From assembly GCA_037953625.1 (NCBI GenBank), contig CM075654.1, forward strand, positions 21,321,501 to 21,385,500: a stretch of 64,000 nucleotides of DNA. Direction: 5' to 3'. Origin of the DNA: Crotalaria pallida (taxonomy: Eukaryota > Streptophyta > Magnoliopsida > Fabales > Fabaceae). The first letter of the stretch is position 1. The number at the start of each line of letters is the position of its first letter. A model generated the notes under the pieces. That model searched no databases. It worked only from the letters and a program-made list of their open reading frames with translations, and was not told the origin of the DNA. Below are positions 35,394-46,240 of the stretch, piece by piece. The position numbers and the translations under genes were made by a program.

Positions 35394-36968
35394 TGAAGAA
35401 TCCATGTGTATGAAGCTATGTTTTGATGAGGAAAACATTGTGATGAAGTCAAGTTAAAGCAAGTCAAAGCTAGTCTCCCAAAGAACAAAAAGCAACAAAG
35501 TTCAAGAGCTATAAATGTTACAAAGAAAAGATAAAGAGAAGAAGAAAGCAAATGTTACAAGAAGAGAGAATCAACTAATCTCTAAACAAGCAAGCAAGGA
35601 ATCAAAGTTTCATAGAGTTATTTTATATTTTTCTTTGAGTCCTTAGGTTGTCGGGTAGAGTTAGTTTTGGGTAGTGAATCTCAATTAATTAATTTTGATC
35701 AAATTAATTTTGAGTTTCATAAAACCAATTAATTAAAATATGTTGATGCATATTTTTCAAAAATGTTTTATAAATATTTTTAGGATGCATCAATAAGTGG
35801 CTTAATATTTTAATTAAGGTTGAAAAGAATTGGTTTTAATAGTTAAAGTTTTGAAAATATTTTTCGCTAAATTAGAAAACAAAAGTTACAGTGACTAACC
35901 GGTTAGTCATACCCAGTAACCGGTTAGTGACTGTTAAGTTTGTTAAAAATTCAGTTTTATGTTTTCATTCTTTATGGGTATCTATATAAACCATTCTTAC
36001 ACCTTAATGAAAATATAGAATCATTCAAATACGTTTTATATCCAGAGAAACAAGCCACATGCTCTTTTTTAGATTGAAAAGATCAAAAGCTTTCTTTTAC
36101 ATCTAGTAATCATCTTTTCTACAAACACAAGAATCTCATAATCAACTTGTTCATTGTTATTTGATTGAGATTCATTAGGTTCTGATTTTCTATAATTTTA
36201 TGGTGTTGTAATCATTGCATTCAAGGAAAAATAGTCTACAACAAATTGAAGAAAAGGAAGTCTTGATTAAGGTGTAATCAAGCAAAGTGAAGGTTTCTTG
36301 GTTGAGGAATAATCAAGAAATTGAAGAAGTCTAAGTGGATAGAGATTCACATAGCAAGAGGGTAGAATTAGAAGATCAAGGAGGGTTGCATAACAAGAGT
36401 GAGGTATCTCTTGGTAGCTATCAAGTGAGGAATCTTGAGAGGCTTAGCTTGTAATCAAGGATCTTTAATTCTAGTGAAGAAATCTCTCTTTGTTGAAGAG
36501 GGGACTGGATGTAGCTCTCAAGTCGATGAGAGTGAACCAGGTTAAATCTCTTGTGCAGTATCTCTTCCCTAATCTCTTTAATTTCTGCATTATTCATTGT
36601 TCTTGCATAAAAACCTAGAAAAGGGATTTTCAAATTAATTGAATCAATTAGGTAGTAATTGTACAAATTAATTTGGGGAAAATCATTTTAAAACATCTGT
36701 TTAATTGTTTTAATTCTTGGGTTGAAGTATTCCTGCGTTTTACTCTGAGTTTTGATTGAATTGCAATCATATTCAAAACTTGTTCAGATACTAACCGGTT
36801 AGTAAGCTTAGTAACCGGTTAGTCACTGATACATTGGTTAAAGAAATTCTGTTTTAACCATGTTTTGTTTGTACTTTGCGAAAATTATTCAAGGTTGTTT
36901 TAACACCTATTCAACCCCCCCTTCTAGGTGTTCTCACGTGTTCATACTATACCGCTTGTATTCCAACA
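35394..36968 (+). repeat. element C 5' LTR
   Basis: Begins TGAAGAATCC and ends TATTCCAACA; the ends are not a good inverted repeat beyond TG/CA. It contains the TAACCGGTTA pair (35896 and 35917), TATA box CTATATAAA (35982-35990), a leader, the conserved hairpin (36515-36532), a second TAACCGGTTA pair (36792 and 36812), and the AACACCTATTCAACCCCCC block. Confidence 0.92.
35896..35926 (+). promoter_or_regulatory. TAACCGGTTA palindrome pair upstream of TATA in element C
   Basis: Two perfect 10-bp palindromes lie 21 bp apart, start to start, about 55 bp before CTATATAAA. Further pairs occur at 36792/36812, 38355/38375 and 38770/38790 (each 20 bp apart) and again in the 3' LTR (39594/39615 and 40491/40511, the last copy mutated to TAACTGGTTA). 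Confidence 0.9.
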
Positions 36969-36990
36969 AGTGGTATCAGAGCTTTGGTCG
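36969..36990 (+). other. primer-binding site of element C
   Basis: TGGTATCAGAGC (36971-36982) directly follows the LTR, matching initiator tRNA-Met. Confidence 0.88.
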
Positions 36991-37042
36991 GTTAAGATCA
37001 AAGCTTAAACGCTTTACCGGAAAAGATCCTTTTTGGTTTACA

Positions 37043-37852
37043 ATGGATAGCATGAACATGTTTAATAATCTGAATATTTTAAATGTTGATGATAAGACTA
37101 TGAAATTACTAATGAGTAAATTCTTGGAGTTTTTGAAAAGTGAAGGAGTTTTGCTTATTCAAGAAAGAAGAGAAGAATCAAGTTTCTCACATCAACACAA
37201 GTCAAAAAGAAGAAATTTCAGCAAGCAAGATGCTACAAGTTTCAACCAAGACAATAAGACTAAGAAGGTTTCAAAGGAAAAATTCAAGTGTCATGAGTGT
37301 AGAAGAGAGGGACACATCAAATTTGATTGTCCTCAATACTTGAAGAGAATTGAAGATAACAAGAAGAATAACCAAGAATTCAATTCAAAAGTGAATGATG
37401 TTGTGCAAGATATTTCGGAAGAAGATGGATTCTCAAACTTATGCTTGATGGCAATCCTTGATGAAGAGACTTCTCAAAGTGACAATACCATCATACTTGA
37501 TAGTGATAGTGATAATGAGGTATCCTCTTGTTCTTCTTCTAATTCAAATTCACCATCCTATAATACTTTGTACAATACATATGAAGGAAATGATGGTTCT
37601 GTTCCGGTTGCGAGTTCTGAGCCTAGAACTACCCCTGATGTTGGTGGTTCAGGTTATGCATCAGGCTCGTTTGATTTTGCAGCCATGGAGGAGCGTCTCA
37701 ATGCATGAATTGATGCCGGTTTTGATCGGATGAATGGTCGGTTGGATGGATTCCAAGCTACTTATGAGAGAGACATGGAACGTCTCATGTTTTTGATGAG
37801 GACCTTTGGATCATCTTCCGCACCTCAAGCACCTCCTCCAAGTGAAGACTAG
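37043..37852 (+). pseudogene. gag: element C truncated gag fused to a coiled-coil tail
   Basis: The ATG at 37043 was chosen because the upstream frame runs through LTR and primer-binding site. The DUF4219/UBN2 capsid part of normal gag is missing. What remains is MNMFNNLNILNVDD, a region like KFLEFLKSEG, and a zinc knuckle CHECRREGHIKFDC (about 37289-37330). An acidic serine-rich region follows, then an unrelated tail (GGSGYASGSFDFAAMEERLNA, a TGA at 37706-37708, then DAGFDRMNGRLDGFQATYE and a proline-rich end stopping at 37852). The tail looks like a coiled coil. It could be the end of the envelope-like third frame of Sireviruses, but that is a guess. Both gag and tail are in one frame apart from the TGA. 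Confidence 0.7.
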
Positions 37853-39091
37853 TGACCTTTAGGATTGCATTAGTATCATGTTTTAAGTCTGGTTTTACAA
37901 ATGTATTTTGGTGGTTTGTGGATGTAATTTGGTCTTTTATGTCTTTTCAGTTTTTTTTTGGATTTATGGTTATTTACGTTGGCTAGCTATTTTATGGTTT
38001 TTGTAATGAACCTTTTATAAATGAATCTATGTTAATGTTAATTTCAATTATGTTTCATTTATGGTTCATTTTATTTTGGTCAAGTATATGCCTATAAATT
38101 CTGCTGAAAAGTGCAAATGCATACTGCCATAATGCTTTGTTTGATACTTCAGATTTGAATATAGTTCTTTGATACACCTTTGTGAATCATACATAATGAG
38201 TTGGATCCTTAAATTCATGTTGATATATTCAAATATGGTCCATCTGTATGTATATATTCTGCATAAGTGGTATTGGCCTTGATTTTATATGTTTTGGATG
38301 TTGCAAAAATGGCCATATCAGTTCTGCTATGATTATTTGATATCTGACAGGTACTAACCGGTTAGTACCCTGTGTAACCGGTTAGTGTGACAGCCCGACA
38401 GCAAAATAGTGTGTTTTTCAGTGTATTATTGACCATTATGTTGTTTATTTAATCTGCACATGGTGAATTACTATTTGATTACTATTTTGGACATGTGTGG
38501 TATGCTCTCATGAGGTTTTAGATATAATACATTGATATACATGCATATAATCACTGCAATTTACAGCTTTTCACAACTGATTTTTAACACGTTTTTATAA
38601 TTCATATAGTGTGTAATTGACTGTAAATTTTCTATGACTTTGAAGTATTCCATGTATGCATTATATTTACTCTTTGAAAACTTATTTTTAAATGCATTTG
38701 ATACAAGTTTTGAAGTCTCAAAGTCAGGATTTTAATTTTGATTTTTGCAGTGTTCTGAACTGCAGAGACTAACCGGTTAGTAGCAGTTGTAACCGGTTAG
38801 TAACTGACAGTTAGCAGATTTCTTTTATTAATCTGTTTTCTTTCACTTTTGGCAATATTTTATACTTCTTTTATGCTTTTTGATCATGCCAAAAGGGGGA
38901 GAAAGGTGTTGTTTTGTTCTTTTATGCAGGGGGAGAAGAGTTGTTGATATCTTCAACATATTTTTTTTAATGCTTATGTTGAGGGGGAGCATTGTTGTGC
39001 ATTCTATGAAGTTTGAAGCAAAAGGAAAACAAATGCTCGTTAATCAACAACAATTCAAAACAATGTTTGTCATCAACAAAAAGGGGGAGAT
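37853..39091 (+). other. element C non-coding 3' region
   Basis: AT-rich with no frame. It contains two TAACCGGTTA pairs (38355-38384, 38770-38799), the motif GATCATGCCAAAAGGGGG (38882 on), and four GGGGGAG purine tracts (about 38893, 38928, 38983, 39081). The last abuts the 3' LTR. Confidence 0.8.
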
Positions 39092-40666
39092 TGAAGAATC
39101 CATGTGTATGAAGCTATATTTTGATGAGGAAAACATTGTGATGAAGTCAAGTTAAAGCAAGTCAAAGCTAGTCTCCCAAAGAACAAAAAGCAACAAAGTT
39201 CAAGAGCTATAAATGTTACAAAGAAAAGATAAAGAGAAGAAAAAAGCAAATGTTACAAGAAGAGAGAATCAACTAATCTCTAAACAAGCAAGCAAGGAAT
39301 CAAAGTTTCATAGAGTTATTTTATATTTTGCTTTGAGTCCTTAGGTTGTCGGGTAGAGTTAGTTTTGGGTAGTGAATCTCAATTAATTAATTTTGATCAA
39401 ATTAATTTTGAGTTTCATAAAACCAATTAATTAAAATATGTTGATGCATATTTTTCAAAAATGTTTTATAAATATTTTTAGGATGCATCAATAAGTGGCT
39501 TAATATTTTAATTAAGGTTGAAAAGAATTGGTTTTAATAGTTAAAGTTTTGAAAATATTTTTCGCTAAATTAGAAAACAAAAGTTACAGTGACTAACCGG
39601 TTAGTCATACCCAGTAACCGGTTAGTGACTGTTAAGTTTGTTAAAAATTCAGTTTTATGTTTTCATTCTTTATGGGTATCTATATAAACCATTCTTACAC
39701 CTTAATGAAAATATAGAATCATTCAAATACGTTTTATATCCAGAGAAACAAGCCACACACTCTTTTTTAGATTGAAAAGATCAAAAGCTTTCTTTTACAT
39801 CTTGTTATCATCTTTTCTACAAACACAAGAATCTCATAATCAACTTGTTCATTGTTATTTGATTGAGATTCATTAGGTTCTGATTTTATGTAATTCTATG
39901 GTGTTGTAATCATTGCATTCAAGGCAAAATAGTCTACAACAAATTGAAGAAAAGGAAGTCTTGATTAAGGTGTAATCAAGCAAAGTGAAGGTTTCTTGGT
40001 TGAGGAATAATCAAGAAATTGAAGAAGTCTAAGTGGATAGAGATTCACATAGCAAGAGGGTAGAATTAGAAGATCAAGGAGGGTTGCATAACAAGAGTGA
40101 GGTATCTCTTGGTAGCTATCAAGTGAGGAATCTTGAGAGGCTTAGCTTGTAATCAAGGATCTTTAATTCTAGTGAAGAAATCTCTCTTTGTTGAAGAGGG
40201 GACTGGATGTAGCTCTCAAGTGGGTGAGAGTGAACCAGGATAAATCTCTTGTGCAGTATCTCTTCCCTAATCTCTTTAATTTCTGCATTATTCATTGTTC
40301 TTGCATAAAAACCTAGAAAAGGGATTTTCAAATTAATTGAATCAATTAGGTAGTAATTGTACAAATTAATTTGGGGAAAATCATTTTAAAACATCTGTTT
40401 AATTGTTTTAATTCTTGGGTTGAAGTATTTCTGCGTTTTACTCTGAGTTCTTGATTGAATTGCAATCATATTCAAAACTTGTTCAGATACTAACCGGTTA
40501 GTAAGCTTAGTAACTGGTTAGTCACTTATACATTGGTTAAAGAAATTCTGTTTTAACCATGTTTTGTTTGTACTTTGCGAAAATTATTCAAGGTTGTTTT
40601 AACACCTATTCAACCCCCCTTCTAGGTGTTCTCACGTGTTCATACTATACTGCTTGTATTCCAACA
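39092..40666 (+). repeat. element C 3' LTR
   Basis: 1575 bp, matching the 5' LTR in length and order of motifs; hairpin at 40213-40230. Confidence 0.94.
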
Positions 40667-40671
40667 ATGCA

Positions 40672-41247
40672 TTGGCCACTCACAAATGGTTTGAAGTCAA
40701 GCCTCAAACCATTCTCAAAGCGGACACACTTTGAATGCTCATCAGAACGAAGGATGAAGTATGGAGAATACTTCATTAATTCTTCAAATTTGACAGCGTA
40801 TTCGCTGACAGTCATTGTTCCTTGCTTAAGTTCCAAGAATTCCATTTCCTTTTTGTTCCTGAGATCTTCTGGGAAGAATTTCTCATAGAACTTTTGGACA
40901 AACACTTCCCAAGTTATCTGTCGGTGTTCATGCTCCAGGGTTTGCTTGGTGTACTTCTACCAATTTTCAGCCGGTCCTACGAGAACATAAGCAGCATAGG
41001 TAACTTTCTGAGCGTCAAAGCATGGGATTGTTTCGAAGATCTTTTCCAATTCCTGAATCCAAACTTGTGCTTGTTCGGGATCAGCTCCCCCATTGAACTT
41101 GGGTGGATTGCATTTCCTGAAATCAGCTAGTCCTTCGAATTCCGACCTACCAGCCGTAGGCTGATTGGCCAGATGTTCAAGTACAGCTGAGATGCGGTCC
41201 AAAGATTCATCTACTTGACGGGCATTTCTTGCGTTTCTTGCAGCCAT
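40672..41247 (-). pseudogene. gag: element B gag N-terminal and capsid part (minus strand)
   Basis: The ATG at 41247 (MAARNARNARQ) begins a Ty3-type gag. It has an N-terminal helix, FEGLADFRKCNPPKFNGG (residues about 37-55), and the capsid stretch WIQELEKIFETI...VTYAAYVLVGPAENW. A TAG (40957-40959) follows where sister elements have Trp, then FVQKFYEKFFPEDLRNKKEMEFLELKQG and FEELMKYSPYF. Element C cuts the frame after about residue 190, and it resumes at 35388. The primer-binding site lies about 165 bases upstream. Gag builds the particle; this copy is dead. Confidence 0.9.
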
Positions 41248-41426
41248 CTTACTACTTGTGCTATTTATCGAAAATAATAACTATATTTAAAACAAGCAAG
41301 TATTAATACTATACTATATAGGCTTATTCCTATTCTACCCATAACTCATACTGGAGTTGTCACAGCTTATAGCATGTGAGGCCATATTCCAAGGCCGAGA
41401 GTTTGAACCATTGCTCTAATACCAAA
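41248..41426 (-). other. element B leader and primer-binding site
   Basis: On the minus strand the LTR end TGTTACA is followed by TTTGGTATTAGAGCAATGG (41426-41408), the initiator tRNA-Met site with one C-to-T change (TATTAGAGC for TATCAGAGC). The rest, up to the gag ATG, is an untranslated leader. Confidence 0.82.
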
Positions 41427-41967
41427 TGTAACAACCCAAATTTCTATCTCTTTTATTTTATTAAATGAGAATAATGGAATTAATTTTTTTCGCAAAAATA
41501 GTTTCAACTTGGTTAATCAGAATGCGGAAGAAATTAACATTGACTGGAAATAAAAATTACAAACATTCGAAACATCAAATAACAGTACATAGCAATAGTT
41601 CAAGTACAACTTCGAATAAAGGTAGACTCTGAGTTATTTTATTTAATCTTATAGCTATAACCTAGAGCAAGGTTCCAAACTCCAATGCGGTAAGGGAATG
41701 TATCCCTTTGACCCACTGTCTCCTCTAATTAAACGTTGCATCGCCATTACCTACATGCAAGGGCAGGGAGTAAGTCATAGCTAATCACGTTAAAACAAAT
41801 GATAAATAATATATGCTAAAAACTTACAATCACATATAAACAACGAAGTCACAAAATGCGTGTACATATGTCAAGCCATTTTAATTCACACATTAATCTT
41901 GTAATTAGTGGCATGATGTATGTCTATCTAGAATCCATATCCCAGGGCATCACAGTTTGGAGGCAGG

Positions 41968-42080
41968 TAGGACTTACGAGCTTCCTTCGCTCAGCACTAT
42001 CGACTTACGAGCTTCTTCGCCAAGCACTTACGACTTACAAGTTCCCATCTCCAAGCGTATTCGACTTATAGGCTTCCTTC
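41968..42080 (+). repeat. minisatellite in element B LTR, about 30-bp unit
   Basis: Four loose copies of a unit with CGACTTACGAGCTTC and TTCGCCAAGCAC words. It falls between the donor-like and acceptor-like sites of the LTR. Confidence 0.75.
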
Positions 42081-42484
42081 GCCAAGCGTAACTAGTATAA
42101 GGGAAATCCTCCCAAACTGGAGCATAATTCGTGTACATGTATGCAATTAGGGTTCATTACCAATCTTTTATCTTTCACTTTGGGTCTCATTGACATCTTA
42201 TAGTCAATACCACAAAATAATGCCATCAATTCATCATCATAAATCTCACTTTGCTATCATTATTCTCATCAGCAATATTTCTCAATGCCAGGAACATATT
42301 CCATCTGACATTCAAGGTATAGCCTTTTCAAATCTTTCATTTCCACATAATTCGGTCATTGATATAATTCACTTGTAATTCATTAAATAAGGAGGTATCA
42401 ACCATCCATAACAATAATGGTAAATTAAAGTTAAATTAGGAGGTTTGCACCATCCATAATCACAGTTCTTAATAAAATTAACAT

Positions 42485-42715
42485 TCTCCAATGGGTTAGA
42501 ACAATTCATAGGGGTAAACTCCTCCAAATGGATTTAACACCACAGGATAAATTGTAAAGTTCCATTAACGTTAGTCAATGGGTTAAAACAATTCATAGGG
42601 GTTAATTCCACCAAATGAATTTAACACCACAGGATAAATTATAAAGTTCCATTAACGTTAGTCAATGGGTTAAAACAATTCATAGGGGTTAATTCCACCA
42701 AATGAATTTAACACC
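42485..42715 (+). repeat. minisatellite in element B LTR, about 84-bp unit, 3 copies
   Basis: Three units built on CAATGGGTTAAAACAATTCA and GAATTTAACACCACAGGATA; the last two are nearly identical and the first is slightly diverged. Confidence 0.85.
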
Positions 42716-43955
42716 ACCGAGGGAGATAGGCGAGTTAATAATTGAACCTTAGAGTTATTATAAGAGATTACTTTTGTCTCATTAACAATAATCAATTTAC
42801 ATCAATTATCAAGAATCCAAGTACATTTTCAATTATGCATAAATTCAAGTCAAAATGCCAAATTTCAATTTCTACATTATCAATAGTAAATAACCATTCA
42901 TTAAGCATCTATATTATTAGTATAATTGATTCAAATTCAGTTTTCATGGAAAATAGACCTCCAAGTCCATTTCAAGTTAAAATGCCCAACCAATCTTAAT
43001 GGTTCCTAAGGATTTAGCTTAATATTTATCATTCTAGCAATTAGATAACTTCTCCCATACCTGGATGAAGCTAAAGGAATGATTAATGGAAGAGGAAAGC
43101 GGCTGGGAGCAAAAATGAAGTTTTTGAAGTTGCACCTTTACGTCAAAAACAGGTTGACCGAGCAATTTTGCGTCAAAGAATTCGTCATGGAAAAGCCATG
43201 AAATAATACGAAATAAGTTAGCCTAATCAACTAGGACATTCCATCTTTAAGTAGAAACAAGTTTGGGATCAAAAGAGTTCCTAGATTTACTGGAATAAGT
43301 CGAACAAGATGGGTTGATGAACTGAAAACTGCAGAATTTCAGCTTCGGGTGGCTATCTTTGCAAGCTTATAACTTTGGATATAGGAAACCAATTCGTGTG
43401 GTTCTTGTTTCTATTTCAAGATGTGAAATAGAACTAGAAGTGTGCTTTGGTTGCACTCGATTTGGTCACTCGAGGAAAGAGAACAGAGGGTTCAAAGTTC
43501 ACACCAGAAAACTAACGAAAATTTCAGAGAATGAGTTGGAAGTGAAGTTGTGAGTTCAAGATCCACCTCAATCCTATTTATAGACTAAGATTAGAAGCCT
43601 CTAGTCTTCATTCAACTCTGAACATGCTGAAATTAAGTTGCAAAGGCTGAAAAATTGGGTTTCTTATTCAAAATTTAAAAATCAACTTCGGTGGCTGTAA
43701 CACACAAAATTTTAATCCCCGATTAGTGAAATGTTAATTATAAATTAATTATAATTAATTATTTCTATATTAATTCTTGATTAAAATATGTGTTTATGTA
43801 ATTAGGAAATGTGTGTGAATTCATTTAATAAATATAAATATGCATGAAATAATGTTTTTGCATATTAGTCCCTGGATTGGGACCTAGAAGTAAATATAGG
43901 AAAGGTTTTGGAGGGAAAGTAAATAAAATAATTATTTTTCAAAAACTGGGCAAAA

Positions 43956-45241
43956 TACTCGAGTATTTTTTGAAACACTCGAGTATTCTGGGCAGAGTTG
44001 CATGAGTTAGTGCGTTTGGTGAGTCACCACCAACGATTCTCGTGTGTTGACACGAAATCGTCTTCCTCAACACTTCATCTGTGTTGTGTCGCCATGCATG
44101 AGCATCCTTCCACTCTATTTAAGCCTATCAACACCGATTTGTTGAAGCTCTTGGTCAAATTCGAAGTTTGTTGAGAAGTTAGGGTTTCGGACTTGTTTCC
44201 TTCTATTCGTCTTCATTCCTGAGTGTTAGAATTCGAGTGATACACGAATACAAATCTCACATCACGAGCTTTGTATAAACACTAAAATCGTGAGCTGAGT
44301 GTAAGTGTGTTGAGAGAATTGAAGCTTGGAAGTGGAAGCTGTTTCTGTTGAAGCCTTGGTCTGGAGCTTACTTTGATCCTGATTTCTGGTGTGAACCAAT
44401 TCAATCTTGGTGGTGCACTCAAACTGCTCTGCATGTGAAGCTTAAAGTGGTTTCTGGGGTTGGAAGGCTCTTCTTTGGAAATTTTCTGTTGGTACACGTC
44501 TGAGAGGTAAGGGGAAGTAATTTTGTACACTAGATAGAGTTTAAATTCCATTAATTTCATTAGAGAGCCACCAAGAGGCTCTAAGGGCTTAGATTGAATA
44601 GGAACTTTGGTTTGGAGACCAATTCATGCTCTATAATTGTGTTGAGCAAGTTCTAAATCATGCATGCAAGCTTAAAGGAACATTATTCCATGAGTATGTT
44701 GCTTATTTTGCAATTGGGGGTGTTAAGTTGCCAAATTGTGTATTTTATGCATTAAGGATTGATTCTCTGTCAAACCTGTAATTTGATATGAAATGAGTGT
44801 TGTAACATGTTCAATATATGGTATATGAACACTGTTGATCCTTGGATTGGACTAGAAATGAGTAGAACTGAAAATGGTGTGTTAAAGTTAAGATTTCTGT
44901 CTGTTCTGCTGAGAAACACTCGAGTATTGGACAGGGTACTCGAGTAAAATGTTTGTAAAACAATGTGATTTGAGCAAGAACACTCGAGTATTGTGTCTGA
45001 TACTCGAGTATCGAGTGAAACCTGGGGACATGTTAAGGCACACCACTCGAGTAATGCAGGGATGACTCGAGTATTCTGGGAATCATGAAGAACACTCGAG
45101 TACCCCTGAACTACTCGAGTATTTCAATGAATTTGAAACCCAAATCCCCAGAAGGTTATGAACACTCGAGTACCCTGAAGAACACTCGAGTAATCTGGAA
45201 AAGTTGAAGAACACTCGAGTATGCTGAATTATACTCGAGTA
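43956..45241 (+). repeat. TACTCGAGTA/CACTCGAGTA palindrome pairs in the solo LTR
   Basis: Eight pairs in all, seven of them with 20-bp start-to-start spacing and one with 19. The left member is usually CACTCGAGTA and the right member TACTCGAGTA. One pair lies upstream of the TATA-like site and seven lie in the body of the LTR. Confidence 0.95.
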
Positions 45242-45961
45242 ATTTACCCAGAACCTGAGAAACACCATTTTCAATTCTGATTTAGTTGGTTAAGGATTCA
45301 ATAACCATAATCCAAGGGATCTGAACTTAAAAGAAATTGATTAATATAAATATACCGTTTGGAGGACGGTCCGTTTGGATGACGGAATATGCCTAGGTGG
45401 CATGTGATATATTAATCAATTTCCTTTATGTTTAAAAAGTAAGCATTCATTTTGGAGTTTGGATGGTAGGTCGTATATCATGTTTTTGGTAAACATGGGA
45501 GGGCCTCTGGGAATGCCAATACGCTTGCTTGATGACACGTTGTTGACGTGGTCGGTTTTGTGTATACCGATATGGATATACCGTTTGGATGACGGTCCGT
45601 TTGGATGACGGGATGTGCTCGGGTGGCACGGATTCCAAGCTTGTCGTGTACATTCTAGGTGAATGTACGAATTGTTGTATACCTAGGAATACAACGCACG
45701 GTTGAGTGTTGGGTTGTCAGGGATGGACGTCAGAGAGTGACATAGAATGATGGAGATAGGCTTGAGAGCAAATTCATGCATCATGCCACTCATTTAAATT
45801 AAGTGTGATAAATGAAACAAGTATGAGCATCCTATTTGCATTCAATAACTGCTAAGTGCTAAATGTGATTGTTCATTGTTGCATATTTACATATTCATAT
45901 TGTACCAATTTATACTCTGTTGATTATGTGTATAGAAATGCTTACCCCTATGCCCTTGTAG

Positions 45962-46240
45962 GTGATGTCTCGTTACATCGCTTGCATCGAGATCCGGCCA
46001 CTTCCTAGTGGCATATGGATCTATGAGGACCATCGCGCGGTGTTTGAGGGAGAGGTGGAGATCACCTTCTACCATCCGAACCCGTTGATTCGATTTCGTC
46101 CTCGTAGATTTAGGATTCCCATCATATACACTATGCACGTACCCCCGTTTTACACATACCATGGACCACCTCCCACACGACCAGCTCGCTCGTATCACAG
46201 TTTCCGTTTTAGACCTACCCGCTCACACCATTTTTCTTAG
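45962..46240 (+). CDS. open frame after the acceptor-like site in the solo LTR, function unknown
   Basis: A frame of about 92 codons opens directly at the acceptor-like TTGTAG (ends 45961), with ATG at 45965. The product is rich in Arg, Pro, His and Tyr (RFRPRRFRIPIIY, TYHGPPPTRPARSYHSF). I see no known domain. It is reported because LTR 2 has an open frame at the same relative place; it may be chance. Confidence 0.25.
   Translation: MMSRYIACIEIRPLPSGIWIYEDHRAVFEGEVEITFYHPNPLIRFRPRRFRIPIIYTMHVPPFYTYHGPPPTRPARSYHSFRFRPTRSHHFS

Larger units (their letters stand above)
35394..40666 (+). mobile_element. element C: Sirevirus-type gag-only retrotransposon
   Basis: The target duplication ATGCA lies at 35389-35393 and 40667-40671. 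Both LTRs are 1575 bp long, with about 20 differences by eye. The interior has a primer-binding site, a shortened gag with an unusual C-terminal extension, more than 1 kb of non-coding sequence with two palindrome pairs, and a polypurine tract. There is no pol. It is inserted in the gag of element B. Confidence 0.94.
41427..43695 (-). repeat. element B 5' LTR, inner part
   Basis: With 47179-47641 this makes a 2.73-kb LTR that begins TGTAACACC on the minus strand and ends GGTTGTTACA. On the minus strand it has the TATA region CTATAAATAGG (about 43584-43574), a splice-donor-like CAG|GTATGG (43060), two minisatellites, and an acceptor-like block ACTTACTCCCTGCCC...GTAG (ends 41751). Confidence 0.9.
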
